A stretch of DNA of 64,000 bases. It comes from Verrucomicrobiia bacterium (GTDB taxonomy: Bacteria > Verrucomicrobiota > Verrucomicrobiia > Limisphaerales > Pedosphaeraceae). The notes under the pieces were generated by a model. That model saw only the letters and a list, made by a program, of their open reading frames with translations. It did not search any database and was not told the DNA's origin. The stretch spans positions 62,001 through 126,000 of the forward strand of contig DATAUW010000013.1 in the NCBI GenBank assembly GCA_036268055.1. The letters are read 5' to 3'. Positions 26,801 through 35,200 of the stretch are shown here, in pieces; the first letter of the stretch is position 1; every line of letters begins with the position of its first letter. A program made the position numbers and the translations under genes.

Positions 26801-28865
26801 GCCTGACGCGCCCGCGGGCAACAACCATTTGCAGGTGCAACTCAACGCGACGTTTCCGTCAGGTTTCACCTATGTGCAAGTGCCTGACCCCGCGAATGGA
26901 CAATTCCCGCTCGTCGGTGTCATTCACTCAAATGGCACCAACATGAACACGAATAATTTCTGGACGACCGACCGTACCTTCATCGGTTTGGGTCAACCGC
27001 CGATTCACGAAAATCTATTGCACCTGATGGATTATCACACCAACGCCGGCCCGTACACTTACATTCTCGTCTATGCGTTGCCATCAAGCATCCCGCAGAC
27101 GAATGCCCCGATCAGCGCCGTGTTTGCGCTGCCACCGTTCAGTCCAAGCACTTTCGGCGTGGTTTGGAGCGGCGCTAATCTGGAAGGCCAAGCTCCCCTC
27201 GCCTTCTATGATATTTACGCGTCCGATAATAATTCACCGTTCACCGTCTGGCAGCCGCACACGACGCAGACTGGCGCGCTTTACTCGGGCCAGCCGGGCC
27301 ATACGTATTCATTCTACAGCATCGCCACCGACACTGCTGGCAATGTCGAAGCGCCGCCGGCAACACCTGATGCCACCACCACCGTCTCGCTCTCGAACAC
27401 GCCGCCTACCATTTCGTTCGCCAGCAACCGCGTGACGATCAATGAAGGCGATACACTTTCGCTGACGCCGCGCGTAAGCGATTCCGACGTGCCGCAACAA
27501 ACCTTTACATTCAAGCTTGGTTCCGGGGCGCCGGCGAATGTGACGATCAACTCCTCCACCGGCATCCTCATGTGGCCGACGACGGAACTTGATGGGCCAA
27601 GCACGAACACCATCAATGTGATTGTCACTGACAATGGTTTTCCACCACTAAGTTCGACGGGCAGCGTCACGGTGATCGTAAATGAAGTGAACCAGTCGCC
27701 GATACTTTCGCCGATTGGCAATTACACCATTGCTGAAGGTTTTCTCCTGCGAATAACAAATAGCGCGGTGGATTATGACATTCCCACCAACGCGCTCACC
27801 TTCAGTCTCGGAAATCCAGTGCCCACTGGCGCGAGTATTGATTCACACACTGGCATTTTCTCGTGGCGTCCGACGGACACGCAAGGCCCCAGCACCAACC
27901 TCATCAAAGTGGTTGTGACCGACAACGGGGTTCCGTCATTGAGCGCCACGCAGACATTCTCCGTAATCGTGCTGGATACGCTAAGCGACATTACGCTTTC
28001 GATCGGTTCGACGAATGTGTTCGCCGGCGAGAGTAACAACGTGCCCGTCGTGCTGGCGGACAGTTTGCAACTGACCAACGTGAATCTGCAACTGACCGCG
28101 CCGGGATCGCAGTTGACGAATCTCGCGCTGCGGGGAATCAGCGCGGAAGTCAGCGGCATCAGCCTCATCCCGAATGGAACCAATACTTATACGGTGGGTT
28201 TCAATCTTAATCCCGCCTTGCAAACGGCGAGCACGCGTTCGCTCGCCACGCTTAATTTTCAGACGATAACGAATTATCATTCTTCCGTCGCCAAACTGGG
28301 CGCTAATCAGGTCATGGGAGAAGATACGACGGGAAAATTAATCACGAACACAACCGGCATCAACGGCCAAGTCATCATTGTGGGCCGTGAACCTGTCCTC
28401 GGCATCAAAGCAGGAACGCCGCCGAAACTTTCATTGCTCGATCTTAACAGCAATGCGCCGCCGCCATCACTGACACTTTACGGACGTCCCGGCGCGATTT
28501 ACGGATTGCTCATGAGTACGAATCTGGCGACGAACCATTGGACAGAAATTCAACAATTCGTGCAATCGGGCCGTGCGATGACGTTGTCACTGTCCAACTC
28601 GAGTTTGCCGGAAGCCTTCTTCAACATACTGGAAGTGAAAGCGCCGCCGCCGATGCTGTCCATCAATCGCACCAGCAATACGCTGCTGAGTTTGCAACTG
28701 AGCGGTTTCCCCGGAACACTTTATGGTCTTGAAACTTCATCCGCTCTGGGAACCAACGCCGTGTGGTCTCCACTTAGTCAAATCACGCTCACGAATAGTT
28801 CACAGACAATTATTCTGACCAATAAAGGTGAGCCGGGACGATTCTTCCGCGGCACCGTTCCGTGA
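17895..28865 (+). CDS. Giant multi-domain surface protein (FN3, CARDB, Ig, Calx-beta, cadherin-like, cohesin-like)
   Basis: 3656 residues. The signal helix is PGLVALFLLLMTTLSSFA (30-47); the ATG at 17979 just before it may be the true start. Approximate order: three FN3-like repeats each marked by (S/T)REYxVFVG (58, 216, 353), further FN3 to 671, CARDB (678-809), Ig-like (814-897), three CARDB (901-1269), four Calx-beta-like repeats (1273-1681), CARDB (1684-1802), more Ig-like folds, a carboxypeptidase-regulatory-like domain (2111-2202), a Cys-rich stretch (2317-2479), two cadherin/He_PIG-like domains (3167-3366), a cohesin-like domain (3366-3501) and a C-terminal tail with two STNL...W-type repeats. 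It has no catalytic motif, so it is probably an adhesin or scaffold. Domain names are by eye; boundaries are rough. Confidence 0.88.
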   Translation: MTKPSGKAQTQSLRPGERFTGCLFDAGKMPGLVALFLLLMTTLSSFAQTQLLLKETFTREYAVFVGDDLTTPDKQITSRDTSLFIGTDPVGVYPQAISRETSLVVTTPATPATISQLLVTVSPTGDSATLNWSSYNEVSQNDVVTYLIYLSNGPFTNVTGMTPYLRVPAGTQLLTITNLPVFQDHYFAVVAEDELGNYNPVVSYAAAYILTAQAFSREYCVFVGGNQSNLYPQTVSREVSAVISTPAPPAVVPITVTATPTGDGASLNWSTYDEDLQEDVVRYNIYISSQPFTNVSGLTPYTTVSAGTFAVMVSNLTAFQDHYFAVVAVDAQGGLISAVNYSAAYVLTAQTFSREYNVFVGGNGADPYPQAISRETSIVVPDNSVPDPVTGISSGFMANTSVSAFSAIDLDWSSYDEAIENDVVRYRVYVADSFFTNVSDMTPYEFAPAGNPHFTVTGLHGGDIYYVAVVAESAVGNFNPTVRAVSAQASVGALGDVQNVSATSFSNSLHFTWIVPVQVDAFLAHYNIYFNSATNPLSLPATTTSYDATNLQFATGYPFRITTVDTFGTESAGVSVLGATLLNNPSPVVTESLGNLVRVTWLQVEPNNLVQAYNVYESPTAFTNVTGLSPVVTTRGTRGDVSGLVNGTSYFFAVTAVNIDGGENKVVQSVSAAPNAVAGTFADLAITNVIVPATAYSGQVITISWAVTNIGAGSTSTQNGSPVSAWNDRVVLSSDNTFGDADDVILTNVTHSGALSFAHGYIGITAVQIPANLTGDFNVFVMTDAGDAVFENLDQGTNIAEALHQIEVSAPVPPSITQQPLNETVFEGATTSFSVTAQGSQPLAFQWFHGTMSLPFTTNSSLILTNVQFSDAGNYFVQVSNIAGLNNSMPASLTVNVPPPDLFVTGIQSPSTILAGQPVAVSWMITNGGFSMANAPWQEELLVANNPAGTNATVVLTITSSNSLAANNAVTRSPTVILPAGLSGNYWLAVLVDSANQVTEGNEGNNYFVAPTPVLIQSPDLSVAKFTTPGTALLGQTFNVSYVITNKGNGTALSGWNDRIFLSPSSSLVPGAVALQTVASPVNTLAAGGSYTNSASVTVPFTPQSQAGSYWLIVQADADNSITESVEANNILASALTLTVPPLPDLVVGQVTAPSQASIGATIPISWSVTNIGVATLSNSWRESVYLVPSSLTLGQFSTNLSAYPLLGSFTYTNDLAANGSVTRNEQAAIPQAGPAGGLRVAVFVDSENVIPEQNESNNIALAQNIITVPAALSLMLPVTNVAENTSSPNLTSLVERNGSTASALVVSLSSSAPGHLSVPAIVTIAAGATSVSFNTTVLDNGIADPDALVTISAQASGFVQANSQVLVMNTDAPHLSLSPVSQITEGQTINVTISSDTTMTQPVVVAISSSNPSRLSTPASATIPAGSNSVSFTLLAVDNTTIDPPTSATLSAAAPGFISAVANLSVVDNDAPMLMLALDRTNISEGDGPFAAVGTITRIPVTDQPVTVALASSNTAAATVPATVTIPALQSQGTFYVVAVADNIVTGPKLTLLSAQSLDVASNPTGFIATEELVVQDTNGPALGLTIANRVVSKGLNPATTATVSRNTPATSNLVVHLSLSVSNEVSLPATVVISNGQSSATFPIASLDDGLSNTNQSVAINASATNVASATAVMMVTDLGLPDLVINSVTAPATAFTGEPLTVSFRLLNQGLGTLTNSVAQNVYLTPAVNSGTNLLVGAATYGSQLQSGQFVDQFVVVPGTAVPPPGTYYVVVAADAGNNATELNELNNQTISSTPVVITSEYTATVKAGVTNVAAGTPVPLSGSATLVAGGPAANKPVNILLTVRGFERTISVTTDANGDFSTIFTPLQTEAGMYTIAAVAPGITSAPAQDSFTILGVSLTPNPVTLSVTEGGGASSAVTVQNLSEVPLTGLTASISGTAQNITASTMFTPNFLTGQGSATLIIHVSASDSTIRQSSFNVHITSTEGVALDLPVNVTVVPLVAQLSVVPSQLNSAMLRGAQTSVQFEILNLGGAASGPLTVSAPAAPWLTIATTNPLPSLPPGGSNMVTVLLTPTTDLALGPYTGALTVSGSGIGVTVPFTFNCVSDGHGNLRVHSVDELTFFATNSPPLTNASVTLIDPLSRSVVATGVTDATGQFIASNVMEGVYELDVTATQHASFKGSATVTAGTTTDVETFLSMQTVTYTWTVVPTQIQDVTHITVQAEFEANVPAPVVVPTPASLDLASLQQPGQFMDVPLTLANYGLIAVHSVTINISDNPNYQFDLLTKNIGDLPAHGTVTVPMRITRVANTGLRPTDDDCEVSISIGYLFLCGQYDISTGIPIPVFNVTGDCGTPTGGAGGTIVFVGCDGCTGGPINIPPGQSSPSTCDQCLAKAIVECGIGYTPAGCAYGGWSCFAGLATQGFNATTGENCVVQGVGCLGPIGNTVACLWSILRCKCGGALSTVPSCVSHALGGGSRPLDLTTGEGLSPVDPMDVYIARSYSSIQMIQMIINDTDGHWFAPGSGGAFGAFFSAFNQAIQSDSPSGIFISPDEFNSLMAMQVPSTVSGADVVNMLNRWNLSISNWVAGVYSPTNVAPGGNTNFISLYDMSALALDIGQQYQASQAAGYADPVAGFFGALQSAESMLGGEGTCAKVVLQLDQDAVLTRDAFSATLQLNNSGGTPLENVKVNLVVQNAAGQDVSSLFGIEAPTLTGELNAVNGTGELLPNSAGTAQWTLIPTIDAAPQAPTNYFVSGSLNYTLNGVAVSLPLSPASISVQPNPQLYVKYFHQRDVYADDPTTPQIEPSIPYSLAVMVQNRGYGTAYDFHITSAQPQIVDNEKGLLVNFQIIGAQVGNQPVSPSLTVDFGDILPNDTVVGRWLLTSTLQGLFINYSATFEHVDPLGNPRLSLIDGVEIHEMNHLVQAEGAFDDGLPDFLVNDIADFNYLPDTLYLSDGRIEPVSVVETATPDAPAGNNHLQVQLNATFPSGFTYVQVPDPANGQFPLVGVIHSNGTNMNTNNFWTTDRTFIGLGQPPIHENLLHLMDYHTNAGPYTYILVYALPSSIPQTNAPISAVFALPPFSPSTFGVVWSGANLEGQAPLAFYDIYASDNNSPFTVWQPHTTQTGALYSGQPGHTYSFYSIATDTAGNVEAPPATPDATTTVSLSNTPPTISFASNRVTINEGDTLSLTPRVSDSDVPQQTFTFKLGSGAPANVTINSSTGILMWPTTELDGPSTNTINVIVTDNGFPPLSSTGSVTVIVNEVNQSPILSPIGNYTIAEGFLLRITNSAVDYDIPTNALTFSLGNPVPTGASIDSHTGIFSWRPTDTQGPSTNLIKVVVTDNGVPSLSATQTFSVIVLDTLSDITLSIGSTNVFAGESNNVPVVLADSLQLTNVNLQLTAPGSQLTNLALRGISAEVSGISLIPNGTNTYTVGFNLNPALQTASTRSLATLNFQTITNYHSSVAKLGANQVMGEDTTGKLITNTTGINGQVIIVGREPVLGIKAGTPPKLSLLDLNSNAPPPSLTLYGRPGAIYGLLMSTNLATNHWTEIQQFVQSGRAMTLSLSNSSLPEAFFNILEVKAPPPMLSINRTSNTLLSLQLSGFPGTLYGLETSSALGTNAVWSPLSQITLTNSSQTIILTNKGEPGRFFRGTVP

Positions 28866-28950
28866 GTTAGAAAAATGAACAGGCGGCCGACGTAGCGCAA
28901 GCCGAATCAGTTTCCAATCACGTCGCTATAACACCAGCAGTAAAGACCTT

Positions 28951-31900
28951 TTAAAAACCCTCGGCACGCAAAGTGACGGTGTCCCAACCGGCAATTTTCA
29001 CAGCGCCATTTACCGGTCGCAGGGATTGTTCGCTGGCGTTGCTCAAAAAGATGGACTTCGGCTGCTCGCCCCAAATCAGCTTTGCCTGCTCAGGCTTGGC
29101 GGAGACATTGAAGAGGCGGATGATAAGAGCTTTGCCGTCGTCGCTTGGCTTCAGAACCGTGGCCAAAACACTGTCCGGTTCGATGCGCAATCGGGAAGGC
29201 TGGGGCTTATTGCCGGCGGCGGGAATTACGATCAAAGGCTCGGTGCTTTCGATGCCGAATCTCATGGCGGCGGCTGGATTATACCTCGCGTGCACGAAAA
29301 AAGCATAATTGAAACGGACCGGCCCTTCCTGCTCGGCCCGATAATTCGTATGCCAATGATTGTTCATCACCCAGGAATAGATTTTGGACGAGGGTTGGAT
29401 CGTTTTGAGATAGGCGTTGGGATTTCCCTGGCCGCGCGGCAGGTTGGCCGTCAATCCGCCGACTTCCACGAGTGGCGCATCCGCCGTGGCCCAGGTCACG
29501 CCATAGTCATCGTTGGAAATATCCACCCAGCGCTCGACCGAAAACCAGTTTTTGCACGCGCCGGGAAGCTGGTCTTTTTCAGTTTGCTCGATGGCGCCCG
29601 GGCTATTGATGCGCACAACTGGATTGGGCACGTTAAACTCAAATCCCAAATGCACGCCCTCCACCGCCCGTACCGCTTCCTTGTCCACCACGTCACTGAT
29701 TTCAACCCGGTCCAGGCCATCAACCAATCGCACTTCACGGGCGAGCCCGCGGCAGCCGGGAGCGGTGGATTCGACGAGCAATGACGCCACCAAGGGGCCG
29801 GATTCTTTGACGGTGATTTTTGAAGGGCCGTTGGGTTGGGCATCATTCACATTGCGGCCAGGCAAATAGAGGTAACGATTGATCTGGCCGCCGGCCAATT
29901 CAACATCCAGATCCGCCTGGCGCACACTGCTGATCGCGCCGGTTGCGGTGTCCAACTTCACCGTCAATGATGGCGTGGATAAAGTCGCACCTTCCGCGCG
30001 CGCCATCCCGGCCGGAGCTGTATCGGCGCCGATGACAAAACGCTTGGAACCAAATGGTGGCACGTCGCGGGCCAAAAAAACCAATTCACCGGTTGAAAGC
30101 CGTTGCGCCGGGACGGCTTGACCGTTCTCCTCTTTTACGCCGTCACCCTTTGTTTCCTTCGGCAGCGTCACCAAATCCGTGCGGAGCCACGAAGCGGTGT
30201 TGAAAACATCCACAGCGTCTTTCACCGCCGCGCCGCGCCGGGAGGATGCTTCCGCCAATAGTTTCAGCGATTCCTCGCTGGCATCCAAGGCATAACCTTG
30301 TTTGTAGCGCCATTCGTCCTTCACGCTTTGTTTATCGGGTTCGGAAATGCTATTGTAAGCGCCCCACGTATGCTCGCTCCACAGGACGACATTTTTCCAC
30401 GCGGCGCCAAAAGTAGTGGCGGGAAAAGGAGTAGGATCCAACAAAGCCCAAAGCGTTTCGGCCTGCACCAGGCGATCCGCGGAATGACGGTTCAGCGCGG
30501 TTTCGCTGGCGCTCGAAGGCGCGCCATCCTCCCAATATGGCGTGAGATCGCCCTGGTAGGTCGGCAGCGTGGCGCCATAACGCCGCTCGAAAGCGTGGAA
30601 CGCCTCGCTGGTAGTGGCAATGACAAGCTTAGGCCAGGCATGATCCGCGTTCCATTGGCGCACTTCGTCCATCGCAGCTTCGTCAGGACCGCCGTTGTCG
30701 CCGCGGGTCCAGCGCAATTGCACAAATTCGTAAGGGTAATGTTTTGTTTCAAGGTTTCGCAACAAGACCGGAAGCGCCTTCAGCAGCGAGGAGTAATGGT
30801 GGCCCATGGAATATCCCCCCTGGGAACCCCAATAAAGCACTTTCTCCTGCCCTGACTGGGAAAGCCAATAGAATGGCCGATTTTCCCACTGTTCGCGGAT
30901 GTAACCAATCCGGTCGCCTTCATTGGGCCCGGCTGAAAGATATTTTATTCCATTTTGCGCCATCGCCGGGACAACGCCCCAGGTCAAACCCGGGACATCG
31001 CTTAACATCATCGAGTCCATGGTCACGTCGCAGCGGCGGTTTAGTTCGGCGGCAAAGGTGAACTGTTCCAACAATTCTTCCGGGCGGCATAACCCGGTCA
31101 GCAGGTTGCCATACATGCCGTCAACGCCGATGTCACCATCATGAACCGCTTCCTCAAATTCCTTTTTTTGTTCGGGGGTGGCGGTCGCATAAAAATCGTC
31201 CGCGGGCAAAAAAACTTCCAGATTCCATTTAAAGCGGGAACCGGCCGGATAATCTTTTGTCTGGCGGATGAGTTCCAGTGCGCGTTTCACATTGCCGGCC
31301 TGTTTTTTGGCGATGTTGGGTTGCACGTCGGTGTAACCATTGTCATTGTGCGAGTGCATCAATAGATAAATTGTGAAATGCCCCACTGGCTCAAAGGTCA
31401 CCGACTGGCTGGCCAAAGTTTCCTCACCGGCAACGAGCGAGAAAACTGTTTTGGTTTCGCTAGTGACTTCGGGAGATAAAACCTTGATTTCCTGAAGCCC
31501 CTTGACCAGCGGTTGCCGGCTGATTTCCGTCCCACCCAAGCGCACTGACACTTCATGCTCCGGCCCGGCGTAAACCAGCGATGCTGTCATCGGTCGAAAA
31601 AGTTTTCCGTCCTGCTCAACCAACGCGTTTTCGATATCAAACGAAGCCAGCGATGCAAACCTGGTCACTGGGACGGACTCAACTTCCGCCGGTACTGTGA
31701 GCGACAAAGAATCGTAAAGCATCCAGCTTCCCGAAACGCTGGCGATGCTGATGATGTTGGTGGAGTTAAGCAGCGCGGCCGGAAATTCCACCTTGAATTG
31801 ATACGGCTTGCCGCTCGCAAAATCGCCCTCGATCGAGGCATCTCCTCCTCCCGGGGGCATCTGCCGCTCGAATGCGTGGCCATTAATTTCAATATGCAAT

Positions 31901-32250
31901 TTCGGCGGCGTCTGCGATTGCGTATCCAGCAAGTCCACGGTCAATTCGCAGTTGCCCGTTTGAACCGGCTGCCGGACGCCGAAAATCACTTTGAAACGAT
32001 GCCTGGAACTGCCGGCCCAGGCATCGTCAGGTCCCGGCTGCACGTATGGCCAATCACGTTTGGCGTCAGATGCGCCGACGATGAACAAGCCGTCCGCCTT
32101 GAATTGCCCATAGCCTTTTGGCGCCAGCGCGAATTCGGAGCCGTCGCGGTCCGGCTTGCCAATTTGCCAGAGTAAATGTGCGTCTGCGGCTGAAGTGCAC
32201 AACACCGGGAACGCCATGATTGCCAGAAAGTATTGAATCCATTTTTTCAT
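28951..32250 (-). CDS. Secreted GH38-family alpha-mannosidase
   Basis: 1099 residues. The signal peptide is about 1-24 (FLAIMAFPVLCTSAADA). An N-terminal beta-rich region (25-290) resembles a carbohydrate-binding sandwich. The GH38 catalytic domain starts at YLLMHSHNDNGYTDVQPNIA; His301 and Asp303 match the zinc ligands of the family's HxDxG motif, and Asp418 in MLSDVPGLTW is the likely nucleophile. The C-terminal third (about 690-1090) is the beta-sandwich typical of GH38 (EVRLVDGLDRVEISDVVDK). The enzyme would release mannose from alpha-mannosides outside the inner membrane. It lies 37 bases downstream of the CotH gene and probably shares its transcript. The divergent ROK kinase and mannose-6-phosphate isomerase fit use of the released mannose. 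Confidence 0.88.
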   Translation of the reverse strand: MKKWIQYFLAIMAFPVLCTSAADAHLLWQIGKPDRDGSEFALAPKGYGQFKADGLFIVGASDAKRDWPYVQPGPDDAWAGSSRHRFKVIFGVRQPVQTGNCELTVDLLDTQSQTPPKLHIEINGHAFERQMPPGGGDASIEGDFASGKPYQFKVEFPAALLNSTNIISIASVSGSWMLYDSLSLTVPAEVESVPVTRFASLASFDIENALVEQDGKLFRPMTASLVYAGPEHEVSVRLGGTEISRQPLVKGLQEIKVLSPEVTSETKTVFSLVAGEETLASQSVTFEPVGHFTIYLLMHSHNDNGYTDVQPNIAKKQAGNVKRALELIRQTKDYPAGSRFKWNLEVFLPADDFYATATPEQKKEFEEAVHDGDIGVDGMYGNLLTGLCRPEELLEQFTFAAELNRRCDVTMDSMMLSDVPGLTWGVVPAMAQNGIKYLSAGPNEGDRIGYIREQWENRPFYWLSQSGQEKVLYWGSQGGYSMGHHYSSLLKALPVLLRNLETKHYPYEFVQLRWTRGDNGGPDEAAMDEVRQWNADHAWPKLVIATTSEAFHAFERRYGATLPTYQGDLTPYWEDGAPSSASETALNRHSADRLVQAETLWALLDPTPFPATTFGAAWKNVVLWSEHTWGAYNSISEPDKQSVKDEWRYKQGYALDASEESLKLLAEASSRRGAAVKDAVDVFNTASWLRTDLVTLPKETKGDGVKEENGQAVPAQRLSTGELVFLARDVPPFGSKRFVIGADTAPAGMARAEGATLSTPSLTVKLDTATGAISSVRQADLDVELAGGQINRYLYLPGRNVNDAQPNGPSKITVKESGPLVASLLVESTAPGCRGLAREVRLVDGLDRVEISDVVDKEAVRAVEGVHLGFEFNVPNPVVRINSPGAIEQTEKDQLPGACKNWFSVERWVDISNDDYGVTWATADAPLVEVGGLTANLPRGQGNPNAYLKTIQPSSKIYSWVMNNHWHTNYRAEQEGPVRFNYAFFVHARYNPAAAMRFGIESTEPLIVIPAAGNKPQPSRLRIEPDSVLATVLKPSDDGKALIIRLFNVSAKPEQAKLIWGEQPKSIFLSNASEQSLRPVNGAVKIAGWDTVTLRAEGF

Positions 32251-32287
32251 ATAATATTTTGTGATCGAGTTGCGCAGCTTGAGTTCG

Positions 32288-35200
32288 TCAGGGATTTGTT
32301 TCCAAACGATAATAGCGGGAGGAATTGGTGGCCGGGTCGCGAAGGGTGACGGAGTTTGAAATCGCGGTAATGTTAGTCGCGGTTAACCAGACCGGATCGG
32401 CCAGATTGGTTTTGTATTGCAGAGTATAGCTGCGTTCCGGCTGGGCGGAGAAACTCAACCTAAGGCCACTGGCCAAGTTGAAACTTAATTGGGTGAACTG
32501 GGGCGAGTTGATGAAGTAACCGGGCGACCCGATGTCGCCATTCACCGCCGCCGGAAAAGCGCCACGGGTTCCAACGGTGCTTAGTTGGCCAAACATTTGC
32601 GTGTCGGGATTATAGCCAAAGGACACACCGCGAACTGCGGCTGGAAAGGCAGCCATGGCCACGGTATCCGTCACCGACGTGGCGGCGGCATTCCATAAAT
32701 AAATATTATCGCCGCTGGCACTGAAACCAATGGAGGGATAGGTGATGATTTGCAGATGGGCGGGAAGTTGGGCCAAGCCCCACCAGAGTTGGAATTGCGC
32801 CGCCGTCATGTCTTCAGCCAGCACAATGGATTCGCTCGGAGCGATACTGACCGCATTCGTGATGACATCTCCGTTAGTCAGGGAATCATGGCTGTCATCA
32901 AAGCGATATCCCTGCAAGTTTACCGCGAAGGCGCCGAGGTTGCTTAACTCCCACCAATCTTCGTGATCAAGAGTGGAATTATTTGTCCCCTTGGACTCGC
33001 TGGACATCGCCTCGGTTATAACCAGGTTTGGCTTGATCGTCACATTGAGCGTGAATGATGCGGTCGCGCTTCCATAGTTATTGCTGGCCACAATCGAATA
33101 AACTCCCGTTTGATTTGTTTGTACGTTTGGCAGCGTCAATAGCGAATTGGTTTGACCGGCCAAACTAACATTGTTGAATTCCCAATGGTAACCGGGAGCC
33201 GGGCTGCCGGCTGCTTGAATGGTGAAGGTTGGGCTTTGGCCGATGTAGGCATCCAAACTCGCCGGACTTTGAGTTATCGTTGGCGCGGTTGCGGGAACAA
33301 AAACGGCCTGAACAAGTCCCGACCACGGACTGTTTAAAGGCGGATTATTCGTGCCGGTCAGATTTTGATGCGCCGGATTGAAAGCGCGTGCCATGACCGT
33401 GGTATTTGTAGCGAGCGGAATCGGCCCGGTATAAGCCAGTGCTCCGGGCCGGATCGTTCCGCCAGAAATGCGGGGATCAAGTCCATTAGTCGTGTAATAA
33501 ATGCTGCCGCCACCCGGTGAAGTCATGACCAGGGAAAATCCCGGCGCGAAACCGCCGCCGCTGCGGTTGAGCAGCGGGCGCGCCAGAAAATTGGTATCCA
33601 TGAAATTCAAACGGTCGGCGTACCATTTCTTCAAAAAGCTCACTTCGCCTTGATAGGTTCCGGGAAAATTATAGGTATAGTTGTAGATCGTCACCGTTCC
33701 TGACCGGGGCGTGGTCAAGGATGGCCAGCGCGCTACTTCGCGGGGTTGTTCGTGTTGTATCTGGACCACCAGCGAATCAATGACCGAATAGATATGATTG
33801 GTCGAGAGCGGCCCAGTCCTTAAATCCTGGTAGCGATCTATCCAGGCTTGCCAAAAATCAATGTCGGTGAACATCCGCCCCCACCAACTGTAATTAAAAA
33901 AATCTGTCCCGAAATCCGGCGGCGGCGACAGCGAACTCCAATAGAGCGGGCTGAAATCGCGTCCATCGGTCGAACCTTGGGAACGGTCAAAATCCCAAAT
34001 CGGCCCAAAGAAAATTTTGTCATTCCGGTCTTTATAAAAAAACGCGCTCAATCGCAACGCATCCACATTGAATGCCATCACATTGAGGATGTGATGATCA
34101 AGAGCCGACGGCACATCCACATAGGCCGGATAACCGGTGAGCAAATTAGTATAGGAAGAACTGATCAAGGCGTCGCCGAAGGAATCCATGTAAGTCTGGA
34201 GATATTGCTGCTGCGGAATGCGCTCCGGCATCGTGATATTATCCTCGCTCGGTTTGTCATAAACAATCAACTGGCCGGCGGAATTAAATCCCGATTCGCC
34301 TTGGTCCAGGCGGTCAATCTTCATGAGGTAACCGCCGGTCACATTTGTGCCGGTATTATCGTTGGGATGCAGTTGATCCACGTTATGAATTTTGTTGATG
34401 TTCACCCGATTTTGGTCCCAGGTGATTTTCTCCTCCAAAACATAGATACCGTTATAATTTGCGGCGCTCAGGCTGCCGCCCGTGGTATTCAGATATACTT
34501 CGCACATGCGGGTGCGGGGCGCATATCGGCCGATATCAGTGCTCAACTGGTAGATGAGCGGATTGTGAATCAAAACCGGTTCGAAAGGATCAGGGGCATA
34601 CAAAATAAAATCGGATTGTGCCGGCAATCCCAGCGGCGTGTAATTCGCGTCATTGTTCAAATCGTCAACAAAATCAACGGAAAATGCCTGTTTGGGAAAA
34701 GCCGCCGTGGATGAGCCGTGCACCTCGATCAACGCGCGCGTGTTGAAAGTCGGCGGATTGGTCAGTGACGTGACCCCATTACTCGGCTCATAGACAGCAA
34801 TGTTGGCAAATTGATTTCCGCCCTGCGGGACGCTGCCGGCGGCAAAATTATAAATGACAATCGCGGGCAAATCCGAATTGGTGTTCACCAGATCGCCCGC
34901 CAGCAAAAGATAGGTTTCACTGTGCGGAGCGCCGGGCATCAATCCTGTCGCAAACGCGCGCGCACGAACCTGCACTGAATTGTTTATCGTGATGGGCTGG
35001 GTGTAAAGCTGTGAAGCGACTGTCGGCGGTGTGCCATCGAGCGTGTAATAAATCGCCGCGTTTGTAACGGAATCGGTGATCTGTAATTGAAACGAATTCG
35101 TGAACGTGCCGCCGGCTTGGGAGAACACCACTGCGGGCGCGGCATTGGAGCCCGTGGTTGAGTTCGCATTCGCCGGAGTGGGATTGGCGAAGTAACCGGT

